NCBI GenBank assembly: GCA_037957365.1
Contig: JARHVA010000001.1
Location: 14,214,001 to 14,278,000 of the forward strand
Direction of reading: 5' to 3'
DNA from: Torreya grandis
Taxonomy: Eukaryota; Streptophyta; Pinopsida; Cupressales; Taxaceae
Length of the DNA: 64,000 nucleotides
In this document: piece after piece, positions 46,071 through 58,699 of the stretch
Layout: each line of letters opens with the position of its first letter
Position numbering within the stretch: position 1 is the first letter of the stretch
Notes under the pieces: generated by a model
The model's input: the letters and a program-made list of their open reading frames with translations, nothing else
What the model was told of the DNA's origin: nothing
Databases searched by the model: none
Translations under genes and position numbers: made by a program

Positions 46071-47500
46071 AGTTCTCTGTTTTTTATAGCTGAAAAGTTT
46101 TGTTTCGATATTTTAGTCTTAGCTTTAGATTAGAAACAATTTTTCTCTAATTTTTTTAATAAGCATGTTCACATGCAAGCTTTTTGGATGTGGTGGTGAT
46201 CCATCGATTGTTAGAAATACATTCACTGATAATGAACAAAAGAAAAAAATAAAGAAATTATATTAATGTCCACAGATGACCAAAATATAATCAATGGGAC
46301 TCGAGGATACAACAATTAATAATAGAAAGTTCCTAGGAAAGAGAAAAATACAAGTACATAGGACAAAGTAGAGCAAGGTACCACTAACAAAGGTGGTAAT
46401 GGAACCAATACAAATAGCAATGGAGGGCGAACATGAAATCTTCACAGAAGTTTTGTGAGCTTGCTCATGTTTTCCGCTTTCTCAATTCAAATTCATATAG
46501 AGGTTCTAGCTTATAGAGTGATCAATCGACTGAGATTTATTTGTTTTATTGTACATTAGATAGATTAAGTGATTACCTGGTTTAGTTGTTTCTATGGCTA
46601 AACTCTGATGTTTGTTCTATTACCGTAGATGAATGTGTTTTTTCCAATTTATTGTGGCTAATTCATCTTACAATGTGATGTTATAGAAAATTTATTCACA
46701 GTAATTAATCTTGAGACTCTTTGTTGTGTTTATCTAACATTGAGTGAATACTAAATTTAATAAACATTGGCTAATTTGCAGTCAATCGCAAAAAAGTGAT
46801 TACTTCTACAAAAATATCCCTCTTATTTAATGTTTTTTTGTCAAACTCAAACTATGTAAAATAGAATCATTGTGAATATCCATCTTTAAGTTACTTTCAA
46901 ATGTTTAGGTAGGAAAAGCTAATTTAATCATGACAAGAATTTATGGGGCAGGTCACAATGACATTGCTTAACTATACTATTCCACCATTTGGTTATTTAT
47001 AAAATCACACACCTGCAACTTGTGCGTTGATTCACATTTTGAGATCCTAAAACAAGAGGGTGAAAACCCATCACCTATTAAAGCCTATTCATAGACTTCC
47101 ATCAATAGGTAACAAGGGATAGAAGGACGGCAAGAATCAATATCCGACCTTTTGGTATTAGCCACCACAATTTGCCCTTTCCGCTGATCTAAATCCAACC
47201 TTGGGATTATTGTAACATGCTCTCAATTATCCCTGGTTTTATTAAAATTTTGCACAATTTACTCTTATCAACTCCTATGTTGTATGCTTAAAACACACAC
47301 CAACAGAAAGTTGGCACAAAAAGGAATCATCAAAACATCAATTTAACAAGTTCACAAAACGATATTAAACCAATCTAGATTTCCCACCACGTCTCACTAG
47401 ATCCACATCTAACACTAAACTCTCACTACTCCAACCTTTGGAACTACATAGATGAACTAGGTCTGACAAAGGTAGACCAAGAATTTTTAGGACTCCACCA
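46071..47500. other. Unassigned stretch, possible 3' end / LTR debris
   Basis: A T-rich run at 46060-46160 (TTTTTAGTTCTCTGTTTTTTATAG, then CTTTAGATTAG) is like the sequence after the integrase at 49811, so both may be 3' ends of related elements. A TATA-like TTATTTATAAAATC is near 46993. No gene. Confidence 0.3.
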
Positions 47501-48350
47501 AGTTCACCTACTGATCTAACTTCTCATCCATTTGCACCTATGGTTGTCTGGTTAAGCAGAACCACAATTAATGTCCAAAGAGATGTCCACAAATTACCAA
47601 GTAATCCTGAGAGACATCTCCCATGATACATCCCTGTCGGACGATGAATTGCTGATGAACATATCAAATCTTTCAAGACTTCATCGAGATTGTTAAATGT
47701 GGAGCATGAAAATGTTGCATGCAAACTTTTGTCGTGCTTCAAGATATTGCATACAACAAGTTTCTCAATTTGATTGAGAACTCCATTAATAGTTGGAATT
47801 AGTTTCAAGTCACCTTTTCGGCTTAATTTGGTCAAGTGGTTAATCCTAGTGCCATCTACCAATAGTTCGCTAGTGTCAAGGGAGAAACCAATTCAGCCCT
47901 TCAATGCGAGATTCCAAAATATGCAGAGCCCTATCACTCCCTTATATCAACCTAATGCAACATCTAGAGGTGTACGAAAACACATTGGACCCAATGGCTA
48001 ATGTATTCATCAAATATACAGCGAACATAAACGATATACCAACAACTTAAACTGAGGCTATCAACATTGATAGACAACTGAATCCTCAGTGCCACATTCT
48101 TCAAATCATTCCCAGCGTAAATCAAAATGTCTCAATGCTAAACGTAATTCCCAATGCCAGTCATAATGTACCAGTGCTCAACCCTGTACCAAATACAAAT
48201 GTATTGCTACTGATAAATCCCGATCCTAACCAACAATTGGGTTTCTTGAACAATCAGCCCATTAAGACCACATACAAAAATCAAGCCTTAGTCTTAGTCC
48301 CGACTGTCAATAATGCGCAAGCATAGCCACAAAAATTAAGAATGAACTTG
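47501..48350 (+). pseudogene. Asn/Pro-rich gag-like remnant
   Basis: The plus strand carries short frames rich in Asn, Pro and Gln (PLYQPNATSRG near 47935; ASHNVPVLNPVPNTNVLLL near 48155; PDPNQQLGFLNNQPIK near 48225). The position, upstream of an integrase on the same strand, suggests the N-terminal part of a Tat-like Gag, but no capsid core is visible. Confidence 0.3.
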
Positions 48351-48659
48351 ATGCAACTCAATGCATGGTCCAAAAACTAAGCAATAATTTTCTTAGCCTC
48401 TGAAAACAAGTAGGCAATATCAGTGGTGAATAAATAGCATGTAATTACACATATAAGAGGTACACTCGCCCACCAAACCATTCCAATAACGTTGAGCCAT
48501 CCCAAAACATGGTACCAGAGATCAATATTTGTGAGTTAGCTTTGCCTAACTAGTGTTGGGTTCACAATATGACCCGGCATGGAGAAGTGGACTTTTGCAA
48601 CACTTTTGAGAGCTTTAAAAAAAATGGACGGATACGAGTTAGTCCCAAATAATCAAAAT

Positions 48660-49811
48660 ACAAACATCACAAAAATTATAAAGGTATTTATCTTAGATGC
48701 GTGACTAAGGAGAAGCCAAGGAAATTATGAGCATGTTCCATGAAAAATTAGGAAGTGGTCACCATTCTGGAAATTCCACAACACACAAAATTCTTAGAGC
48801 AAGATAATATCGGCCCACAATCTTCCAAGATGTTCATAACCACGTAAGGACTTGCCATGAATGCCAAACATTTGCTAAATGGGAGAAACACACAACAATG
48901 CCATCACATTATGTGAATGAAAATAGACTTTTCGCCCAATGGGGGATTGATTTCGTTGGAGTTATCAATCCTAACTCTGAAAGAACACAAATTTGTGTTA
49001 CAGCGACACACTACTATTTACTATGGACTGAAGCAATTGCCACAAAGAACAACACAGTCGAAGATGTACAAAAATTCCTTGAAGAGAACATTGTTATAAG
49101 GTTTGGCACACCTTTTTCCCTGGTTTGTGACAATGGACCTATGTTCCTATCCACAAAATTTGTAGAATGGGCATATGATAACAAAATTATTCCAAAGTTT
49201 TCATCAAATTATTATCCCAAGGGAATGGAGTGCTTGAATCTACCACCAAGAACCTTATCAATGCCATTAAGAAGTTTGTTGCAAAGAGACCAAGAGATTA
49301 GCATTAATTGTTGAAATAAGCACTATGTGCTGACATAACTAAATATGAACAAGAATTGAAATCTTCTCTATTCTTGCTAGTTTACGAACATGACCCAATA
49401 TTTCCCATTACATTGAAACTGCCCACTTATTAGTTCATCTAAGAGTACATGGCAAAGGATGATAAAATGCAATCCAGGTTGCTAAACATTTTTCAAATAG
49501 AAGATGAACAACATTAAAGACTACAAAATTTCAGCAAACATCTACACATAGTCAAAAGATGGAATAAGAGGGCAAAGGTCAAAGCTTTTAGAATCTCAGA
49601 TTTGGTTTTGCTATCGCACAAAGCCCATGAGAAGAAAGCTAAACATGCAAACTTGGACCCGTTGTGGAGGGTCCACACATCGAAAATATTGGGAAACAAC
49701 GCCTTCAAAATAAAGAATTTACAAGGAAATGCCATATTGCTACCAGTGAATGGACAATACCTGAAGCATTATTTCTTGATTGTGCTGCCATCCCCATCGC
49801 TCTCAGGCTGA
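48660..49811 (+). pseudogene. Tat-like integrase (INT)
   Basis: The order of a plant Ty3/gypsy integrase is readable. The HHCC finger has GHHSGNSTTHKILRAR, then stop, then YRPTIFQDVHNHVRTCHECQ (48750-48870). The core includes QWGIDFVGVINPN (first catalytic Asp), RFGTPFSLVCDNGPMF (second Asp) and, after a frameshift near 49215, GNGVLESTTKNLINAIKKFV holding the catalytic Glu. The C-terminal part has LVLLSHKAHEKK, LDPLWRVHTSKIL and PVNGQYLKHYFLIVLP before the stop near 49810. All three catalytic residues survive, but the frameshift and stops make it non-functional. No RT precedes it, so the pol core upstream was deleted. Confidence 0.88.
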
Positions 49812-51217
49812 TCAAGAGTTTTAGTTAGGAGTATTTTAGAATTAGAGTAGTTTAGATTATATTGTTTTCACTTTTACTTGTTTTCATAGTTTAGATGTTT
49901 TGCTTTCATTGTTTTCTTATAATAGTTTGTTTTGGCTAGGTGTTAGTTCAATAAGTCTTGTTGAAAACACAAAACAAACACTGAGAACATCCCTTCACAT
50001 ATCCATTTGTCAAAGATTCAATCACCTACTGACTTTCATTGTGCCAAAATATTCAATCGCATTGAATTGGTTAAGAGTTGAATTCACAGTAAAAGTGTTG
50101 AAAATTTCGGAACAAGTGGCCAAATTTTGATGCTTCATCAAAATCATGCATGATTGCTTTTTATTGTCAATAGAGAACTGAAGTTTGATTCAGAACTATC
50201 ACAAGAATTGAGAAAAGTATTTGCATTGGAGGAGTCATGACTACACCTTTAACGTTAAATATTACCTTGAAGGTAAAAAATAAACAAAAGAAATATCACT
50301 TAGGACTGAAATTTTCTGAAGACCATCCCTATACCTAGGTACATTGGTTCCCAACCCTTTACAAGATTCAAAGAAAATTTTTACAAAAAAAAAGAGTTGA
50401 ATATTACATCTTCAAAAAAACATTTAATTTTTTCTCATAAAACAATGATTTGAACAAACTCCATCGGAGCTATAGACATCCAGTTGGCAATGGGGCAAGG
50501 CTTAGATTGGAGACAAGATAACTCTATTGAGGCTATTGACATTTGACTGACAGCAAAGCAACGCCCAAGCCTTTCCCCCCAACCATCCCCATAAAAAAAA
50601 TAAAAAAATAAATGAAAAAATACACTGCATGAAAATTTATTAAGTGCTTCCTCCTAAACCATGTCAAAAACCTTCAAAGCAAGATAAATAAATCACCACA
50701 CACACACCTCTAATCTTGAAAAATGTCAAGATCCAATACATTATGTGGTGAGACAGATACCAATTTTCAGATCTTTACTAGAAATAGAAAACTTTTTACA
50801 TGACTTGGGATGTTTTATTCAAAAGTGTAACTATATTGTATTCAGTTCTAAACACTTAACTATGTTTGCCCCACAAAGTTGTCATTTGATGTGACCAACA
50901 CACCCCCGTTCCATTAGGAAGAAATGATCCCCCCTTTTGAAATTAAGACGCAAACTCATTTATACATTTCATCCATCTTGAATTTTGTTCATATTATCGA
51001 TCACAACATAAGGCAAAAGAAGACAATATAAGATTTCCCTTCAACTAATTTCATGAGGTTTCCATAGTGCATTCAAGACTCAATTGCAACTCACCTTTTA
51101 GTTGCAGATATACCTGCAACTTATTAGATATTATCAAGGAGAAGCTTCTGTAAGGATTTTAGAAGAGAAATTCGGACATGTCTCATGCTATGATTCCATT
51201 AAATGTGGTAAAACAGA
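49812..51217. other. Unassigned stretch between two Tat-like remnants
   Basis: T-rich sequence after the integrase, then AT-rich DNA without ORFs. The part 50945-51100 resembles 41510-41630. It may contain LTR debris; no terminus could be fixed. Confidence 0.3.
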
Positions 51218-53720
51218 ATGGAAAATTATATAATGATGTCTGAAGAAGATTTGGACATTCCTGAGCTCATAAAAGGTAATCCAGGTGATGTTTCAGCTCT
51301 AGAGTTCGACGGTAGTTGTTCTTTTGCAAGCTCTGGCTGTGGTGTACTGTTTACATCACCAAATGAAGAAATGTTTCTCCTCTTACAAATTGCAACACAA
51401 ACGATACTACAAAATATGAAACAATGATTCTGGTCCTTAAAACTGCAGAGTTGATGGTAATAAAAAATCTAAGAGCACATGGTGATGTAGACTTAGTTAT
51501 CAAGCAAATCAAAAATCAGTTTCAGTAAAGAACAATTATCTAAAGCCTTTTCCATAGTTACAATTGCGAGGGATAGGAATGATAAATCAAATGCTCTAGT
51601 GGTCTCTACTTCGCTAATGATCCCTCATCCTAGGATTAGTGAAGATAATTACATTATTGAGATGGGTTTTTCATCCAACTGTCACCAATAATTCCAAAAA
51701 TGGAAAGTTTTTCAATGCTAATGAGCAAATCATTGCATTTATCAAGAAGATGGACAACTTTAGGACCCTTCACCTTGAAGGTATAGATTCGGCGTACAAG
51801 GAGCCTACTTCTCAAAGCAATTAAGAAAGAACAGATAATTAAGGTAGTGAAGATGGCATTATTCAACTGAAAGATAATAAGGTTTCCAAAGGAATGGTTT
51901 CGCTTGAAGAACTCTTTGATAAACATGATAGGTTTATTAAGAAGAAATTGCAAAAACGTTCTCCAAATGCAGCTTATTTTTAAGATAACATTGGTTCTGA
52001 AGAACAGCCCAAGATAATCAATACTGGGAAATGTTGTTCTCCAGAAGAACGCAAAAGAATTGTATCCCTGCTCAGAAAATACATAGATATTCTCATGTAT
52101 TCTAACACAGATTTGCAATCTTTAAAGGCTAAAGAAATGTAACATACTATTCCTCTTAAGCCAAGTGTCAGTGCTTTCTAACCTTTACTAATACATTATA
52201 ATCCCAAGGTTGCTAGAACTATTTTTGCAAAAATTCAGAAGATGTTTAATTTGAGAATTTTTTCCCCATTCCTTATTCCAGTTGGGTTGCTCACATTGTT
52301 ATTGTTCGTAAGAAAAAAGGAGAGAAGAATTTGCGTGGAATTTCAAAACTTGACCCAGGCATCAATGAAGGACAATTACACAATACCTATCATGGACCAA
52401 GTGTTGCAAGTTGTCAAAGGTTCAAAAATGTTGTCAATGCTTGATGGATTCTTATGTTATGATCAGATTGAAATTGTGAAGGAAGACCAACACAAAACTA
52501 CATTCACAACCCCATGAGGTACATTTGCTTACAGAGGGATGTTGTTCAATTTTATTAATACACAGGGAACATTTCAAAGGGAAACAGTCTTGGCCTTCCA
52601 TGATTTGAGAAACAAAATAATAGTAGTCTACTTTGAGATTCTAACTATATTTTCAAAGAGACGAGAAGATCATTATGTGCATCTAGAGAAAGTATTTGAA
52701 AGGTGTTGACTCCATAGTATTTCCTTGAATCCCAAGAAGTTAGTTTTCAGAGTCAAAAAAAAAATCCTACTAGGCCACAGTGTGTCTAAAGAAGGCACAA
52801 AGATTGATCCAAAAAGTGTTGAGGCTATTCAAAAATTGTCTCTTTCTACAATCAAGCCTTGTGTTCATTCTTTCTTTGTAAAAGAGAAATTTCTAAGAAG
52901 GTTCATACCTGGTTTTGCAAAATTGATAAGACATAGCTAAAACATGATGAAAGGGAAAGTTACGTTCTAATGGGGCAAAGATGGAAAGAATGCTTTAGAA
53001 GAAATAAAGACTGTCATTGCTCGTGCATCAACACTTGGGTGCCCAAATTTTAAGGACTTCATAACCTACAGTAGCTGATCAAAGCACACTCTTTCAACCA
53101 TCCTAGTTACAAAGAATGACAAAGGGATGGAATCACCTATTGCCTTCATGAGTTGTGGGTTAAAAAATCATTAACTTAAATATTCTCCAATTAAAAAAAC
53201 CTATATATGCAGTGGTTTAGAGTCTTAGACAATCAAACAATTCAGGGATTATATTTTGAATTCTCACACTATTGTAATCGTTCTTGATACAATTGTCAAA
53301 GTCTATCCTAACACAACAAGAGCTTGGCTCAAAAAGAAGGAATTGTATAGAAAAATTTCAAGAGTATGACCTTGAAAAGCAACCAAACTCGTTTGTGAAC
53401 GTGAATGCTGCCAACCCACAACAAAAAATGAATTCAATAAGGAGAAATTTGATGAATCACATGAAGAAGATAAGCCTAAAGAGTTGCCTCTTGCCTTGTT
53501 CATTGGTTCTAGTGATGATAGCATATTTCCTCACATATGGAGAATGCCCAATGAATCTCATTGCAAAAGAGAAGAGAGCAGTTGAACGTAGAGGTGCCAA
53601 ATATTTTCGGATGGTTTCTTCCTGAGAAACTTAAAGAAAGATTTGGATGATTTCTTCATACGATGTATTGATAGAGAAAAAAATAGATTGCTTAAAGAAT
53701 TTCAGAATCAGGGATGTGGG
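51218..53720 (+). pseudogene. Tat-like pol: extra RNase H, reverse transcriptase, RNase H
   Basis: An RNase H-like domain comes first: ALEFDGSCSFASSGCGVLFT (51292-51350), TNDTTKYETMILVLKTAELM after a frameshift, and AHGDVDLVIKQIKNQF, with D-E-D acidic residues visible. A linker with KGMVSLEELFDKHDRF (about 51890) follows. The reverse transcriptase then has HTIPLKPSVSAF, CVEFQNLTQASMKDNYTIPI, MLSMLDGFLCYDQIEIV, KTTFTTP and a TGA where Trp is expected. The catalytic box is VVYFEILTIFSK in place of YxDD, so both aspartates are lost. SLNPKKLVF, LGHSVSKEGTKIDPKSVEAI and RRFIPGFAKL complete it. The connection RNase H follows (KDFITYSS, ESPIAFMSCGLKN). This is the Tat-type arrangement in which an additional RNase H lies ahead of RT. 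A DNA transposon interrupts the next domain at 53721. Confidence 0.9.
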
Positions 53721-54585
53721 GCACAGTTCAAATCCTTGTTCTCAGCGATTTTGCAGAAGGGCAAAATTTGAACCGGATCTCAGATCTCAAGAATTTCTCG
53801 GCATTTCTCGACAACTTTATCACTACTTTAAGAAACATATAAATTCATAAAAGAAACTTAAATTAAATGTAAAACATTGTTAAATGACATGAAAAATGAA
53901 TGTAGAGAATCCCATAGGCCCATAAGTATATTTTCTATCAATGTGAGATCAAAAAAAATTACAATAGTAACAATACTACAAAGTTGCAAACTACAAACTC
54001 AAAGTACAAACTATAAATGTTACAAACTGCAGCCCTATCACTATGCACAGTTCAGCAAATTACAGTATAATAGGCCAATCAACTCTCACTGTTAAGTGTG
54101 TCAATAGTCAATCGATTCTCACTGTGAAGTGTCAAGCTGCAAAATAATATTACAAACTACAAAGTTCAACTTCAAACCTCAAACTTTTAATGGGCCCAAA
54201 AGTTCAAATTGCAGAGGTTGTGCACAGTGTAGGGTTTGGCATCGGGAGGCAAACTTGCAACTTGAATGAGGGCAGTGAGCATTGTAATATTCATGAGATG
54301 ATTGTAAAATATTAATATGAGGGCAAGTTTTTTGCTTTTCGCTTAACAATATTGTCTATGCCCTGTGCAAAAGAATGACGAATCACGATAAAACATTTCA
54401 CAATTTACCTTTAATTTTTAATGCATCAATTTTTTTTGGTATCTGAGAAATGGGATTGTCTAGGCAAAAATTGCTGAGAAAATCAAGGCTTCTCATCTCG
54501 CAAGATAGAGCTCAATATCTTAGCAAGCTAGTATACTGCAAGATCTGTCAAGAAACGGCGACAAATCACCGAGATTTGATTCTAT
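53721..54585. mobile_element. ~865-bp hAT-like DNA transposon nested in integrase
   Basis: The flanking octamers are GATGTGGG (53713-53720) and GATGTGGT (54586-54593), one mismatch, as expected for an 8-bp hAT duplication. The ends are loosely inverted: TTCAAATC..CTCAGCGATTTTG on the left and, reverse-complemented, ATCAAATCTCGGTGATTTG on the right. The interior holds TACAAACT-type micro-repeats (53976-54030) and a copied CAATC(A/G)A(C/T)TCTCACTGT(T/G)AAGTGT (about 54076 and 54110). No transposase. The retroelement frame reads KEFQNQGCG before it and GHLFSFVTAYKILRTHYYWP after, joining correctly when one duplication copy is ignored. Confidence 0.75.
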
Positions 54586-55670
54586 GATGTGGTCATTTAT
54601 TTTCTTTTGTCACAGCATACAAAATTCTAAGAACCCATTACTATTGGCCTACACTTTTCAAAGATGCTCAAGACTGGGTTTGGAAGTGCACAACTTGTCA
54701 ACAGTTTGTTGGGAGACCAACTTGTATTCCATTGTCATTGAACCCAATCGTGATCAAAGAACCTTTTTAGAAAAGGGGCCGATATTTCATCGGCACACTA
54801 AATCCACATTCTAGTGCTTGCCGCTCATATTCTTGCTACGACTACTTTCCAAAGTGGGTGGAAGCCATTCCTATCAAACAAACCACTTATGAAGTGGTAT
54901 ATAATTTAATTAAGGAAAATATTCTAGATAGGTATGGCATGCCATACAAGATAGTCACAAACAAAGCTTCTAATTTTTCCTCTTCTAAACTATCAAGTTT
55001 CTGGTATGGATAAGGGATATCCTTATCCCACTCTTCCGACTATTATCCCCAAGGGAACGGTCGAGTAGAATCAAACAAAAAAAAATATTGCAACAATCAT
55101 TCAATAGTTGGTGCACGAGAATAAAAGAAATTGTCACAAGATGTTGTATGATGCACTATGGGCTGATTTTATCACTTTAAAGAAGGCCATTGGCATGTCC
55201 CTTTTTCAGTTGATGAACGATATTGATGTTGTAATGTTAGTCTAAATGGAATTACCAGCCCCACATTTGCCTTAAACAATTAAAGATTAAGACTTCAAGA
55301 ATTCTTTTAATAAAACGATCATATACTTGAACAAGTTGGAAGAGCAAACAATCACTTGATTGTATACTTTGATCGTATAGCATTGCATCAAAGCAAAGTG
55401 AAGAATCTTTTCAATAAAAAATGCCAAACAGAGGAATTTTCAGATTGAAGATTTAGTTCTTCTATGAGATAAGAGGAGAGAACCGAAGGTTAGCCATGGG
55501 AAGTTTGATTCTTGTGGATAGGTCCATTCAACATCCGACATTTATGTAGAGATAACACATACTACCTGCTTATCGAGACATGAATCATCTTCTGCTACCT
55601 TACAACAGATCGTACCTCAAGCACTTCAAGCAGTAAAGGTTGGCCATCCCCCAACCATGCACATAGGTGA
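54586..55670 (+). pseudogene. Tat-like integrase of the second element
   Basis: This continues the pol at 51.2-53.7 kb after the DNA transposon. HHCC finger: VTAYKILRTHYYWPTLFKDA and CTTCQQFVGRPTCIPLSLNP. Core: FIGTLNPHSSA, YFPKWVEAIPIKQTTYEVVY, RYGMPYKIVTNKASNFSS and HSSDYYPQGNGRVESN. The second catalytic residue is Asn (TNKA where TDNA is normal), while the Glu in GRVESN is kept. The C-terminal part has AIGMSLFQLMNDIDVV, YLNKLEEQ, KVKNLFNK and DKRREPKVSHGKFDS near 55390-55510. Multiple stops and frameshifts. Confidence 0.85.
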
Positions 55671-56849
55671 GTTAGGATTTTGTTGTGTTTCTATTTCAAC
55701 ATTGTTTTTTTTTCCTTCCCGTTGTGTACCTTTTCTTTCTTTTTGGTGTGTTCCCTTTTTTTTTTGGTGTCTTTCTGTCTTTGCAATATTGTGTTTTAAA
55801 AATCTTTAAAAAGTAACTTTATTCCTTGGCCCGATGGTCTTTAAAACTAATAAATTCTAGAGTTTTATTTTGTCCCTTTCATTCCAAGTCCTTAATCAGA
55901 GCCAACTACTGTTATCCAAAATTGACCCTCTCAAAAACTCCCAATTTTTCTTCCATTGTGAAGACCAAGTCTAAGAAAGGAATTTTCACTATAAACACTT
56001 ACTGTATTTTTTTTTTTGTCTCAAAAAGCATTTCAAGACATTCAGAACTTTTTAGCACCTCAAGAACTTCCCCAACTTCTTGAAGTTCACGAAAAACGCA
56101 GAGTTCCCAAAGTTCATAGAATTCTCGAAAACCCCAAAAGTCGGTTCCTAGAAACCCCAAAAGTCTCTAATGTTATGTTACGGTATTGGCAAAGTTATTG
56201 AGTTTTATTGAGGTTTCGCGTCCAAAAGGAAGTGCCTCAAGTGTCACCAATTCCCGAATCCTCCAAAACAAACGTGTTTTTAAATGTTGCTCAGCACACT
56301 GTTGGGGCCTAAAACTCCCAAATGACATTGCAGGGGTTGATCAACGCCCAAAAAAACTTTTAAAGTTTATATATTGACATGGCATGGCTTTCATTTGTAT
56401 CAAAAGCTTTGGATTACTATTTAATGGCATCCAATGGTCCTCCTCAACTCATACCAATCTATATTTGTGTGTTTTCATTTCCAAAAGTTCAATTTGCTCT
56501 ATTTTAATCATTTCCATTGCACTCCCTGCATTTTTATTGTCTTCCATTGTCTTTTCCATGCTTTGTTTTGTCATGTCACTTGCTTGGGGTTTGTCGCATT
56601 GTCATCTTGCCACTTACATCATTTTCACCCATATTTTCTCTATTCTTTCATCTCACTCTGAGCACCCGTACTTTCTGAGCATTTCTCGTCTTTACCAATC
56701 ATTTTTCGTCAAGTTTCGAGCAACTTGTGGTATTTTGGGTTGTTTTGGTTCTAGGAAGTGCTAAAGGCACCAAGAAGTTCTGGTTTGATCTTTCAGAGCC
56801 TGGGAGTTATATATAGACTTCTGAACATTTTTATTACCATTGTTGCACA
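55671..56849 (+). other. 3' non-coding region of the second Tat-like element
   Basis: T-rich and C-rich, with short repeats around 56045-56170 (CAAGAACTTCCCC, GAAAACCCCAAAAGTC, GAAACCCCAAAAGTC). The 126-codon hydrophobic frame at 56384-56764 has no family resemblance and low-complexity composition. I take it as part of this region or of an LTR. Confidence 0.4.
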
Positions 56850-56854
56850 GGCCT

Positions 56855-57862
56855 TGCAACATCCCTTTCTAATTATTTCTGAATTTTGATATATTTTTCA
56901 AATTTCTAAATCAAATATGGGATGACATAAACAACAGCTAATACAAGTCTAAACTGGTCATACAGACACCAATAAAATCTTTGTTTATTTTTGGAAGGTA
57001 CAAACTCAAGGTAACGCATAAATACCAATTTATTCTCTATAATTCCACAAACCCAACCCTAGATAGACCTATGATTTGTCTTCTGCTTGTACAACAACTT
57101 GAAGGGTGAATGTAGTCCTTGAAATCCTAATTGCAACTGACGCCACAGTCCCAACCCTGGTTGGAAGAGGTATGATCCGTACAGCCTACGTGCAGGGGGG
57201 TACGACAGCGTGGATAATCAACAATATGCATTGGAAGACTTCAACAACAGCAATAAAGGCAAGAAGGGTGACGCCAGTCCTCTAGAAGGTGACACCAGCC
57301 ACTAGAAGTGGTAAAGCTGCAATGAAAACCTGATCTAGGCATACAACACGCTGTCATCAGCGGTTATGGGTTGTATAGCAATAATTAAAGAGCTGATATG
57401 TCAATAAAAGTACTCAAAATTAGGACTCCCAACTTCTGGATAAAAAAACAACCCTGTTTTGTGCAACCATAAGACTTCTCATTAAGTCTGGGAATTAATC
57501 ACCACTTTCAGCCAACTGACTTCTGGGATAATTTGTTTCCCTACACAATAGCAACATCTAGATGGAGCCACCTCTGAAGGTTGTTGGGTTTTCGTTCTCA
57601 AACAGGGTAGCAATGGAGGGTTTATGTCCTCAGAAGCAGAAGTCAAAAGAATTTTGGATTCAATCATGAATAGTGAAAAGTGAATAATCAATAATCAATT
57701 TTTTTGGCCCCACTTTTCCTTTTATAAATTCACTTTTCTTATTTCACCCTAACCCTAAAACTAATTAAAATTACTTTTAATTACTCATTTTTTCACCCTC
57801 AAAATAATAATTACTTGACACTGTAATTAATATTGTTTTTGGCCCATTTTTAAAAATATTAC
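56855..57862 (-). mobile_element. Possible solo LTR, minus orientation
   Basis: On the minus strand it starts TGTAATATTTTTAAAAATGG at 57862 and has a good TATA box (GAATTTATAAAAGGAAAAG) near 57720. It may end near GGGATGTTGCAAGG at about 56865. No primer site or polypurine tract adjoins it and no clean 5-bp duplication was found, so the call depends on terminal TG and promoter-like content. Confidence 0.4.
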
Positions 57863-58699
57863 ACCTCATTTTTTCATGTTTTAACATAAAGTAACTTTGG
57901 ACAACTTAAATGAATTATTAGTAAATTATTTCCCTTACTAATTTCCCTTAGCCTACAGGAAATACAAATAAGTTTTGGGTTCATTGACATGTTTAATTTG
58001 AAAAATGGGACATTCAGGTCTTGCATCCACAAAAACATTTTATACCTCCGGAATTTCAATTCAAATATTTGAGATTGCTTGCTTTAGCTATTCTTCGTGT
58101 GACAGTCTCTAAAAATGAAATTCAAATGCAAGCACTACAAGCCCATTTCCTGTCTAGAAGCAATTATTCCAGAAATAACAAACGGTAAAATTGGTCATGT
58201 TGATCTGGAGGAATTCTCGGAAAAAATGCACGAGGATAGATGAACAACTAGACAACGTATCCTCAACAGCAGGGTTGCACATGCTACTGTGTTTCCAACT
58301 TTTGTTCAAAGGGCAGAAATATAACTTGCATGTGCGAAGTACTACAATAAGTAAACCAGAATAATCATATTGATGAATGATGTTTTGATAGTTAAGTTGA
58401 ATGGCCAATCTATAAGCATGACATTTGGAATTGCTATGTATGAAGAGATTGTTGATATAAGCAAGAATATTGCACAGCAATTTTGGGATCAGCATAATAG
58501 CGAGTGTCTTGACATTGTGAATCACTCATGGTCGAAGAAAAAGAAGAAAATGTCCACCAAAACTTCCCAAAAATATTTAGAAGTCAAATCTCTAAGGAAA
58601 ATTGACGAATATAATAACACTTCTTTTGAGTGATAAACAAGATGATGGGCAACAAATGTGTAAAATTGATTGTCTTGACAAGGGATAAACAGATTTAGA
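57863..58699. other. Unassigned stretch
   Basis: An 87-codon plus-strand frame at 58370-58633 (KLNGQSISMTFGIAMYEEI, DQHNSECLDIVNHSW, then KKKKK) is unusually coding-like for this window but I do not recognise it. It ends 70 bases before the chromovirus RT region and might be a remnant of unrelated sequence. Confidence 0.3.

Noticed and set aside
51654..52118. 154-codon minus-strand ORF, the longest but one in the window
   Set aside because: It is antisense to the linker between the extra RNase H and RT, whose plus-strand reading matches Tat-like pol.
56384..56764. 126-codon hydrophobic ORF
   Set aside because: Low-complexity T/C-rich sequence in the 3' region of a retroelement, with no conserved domain.
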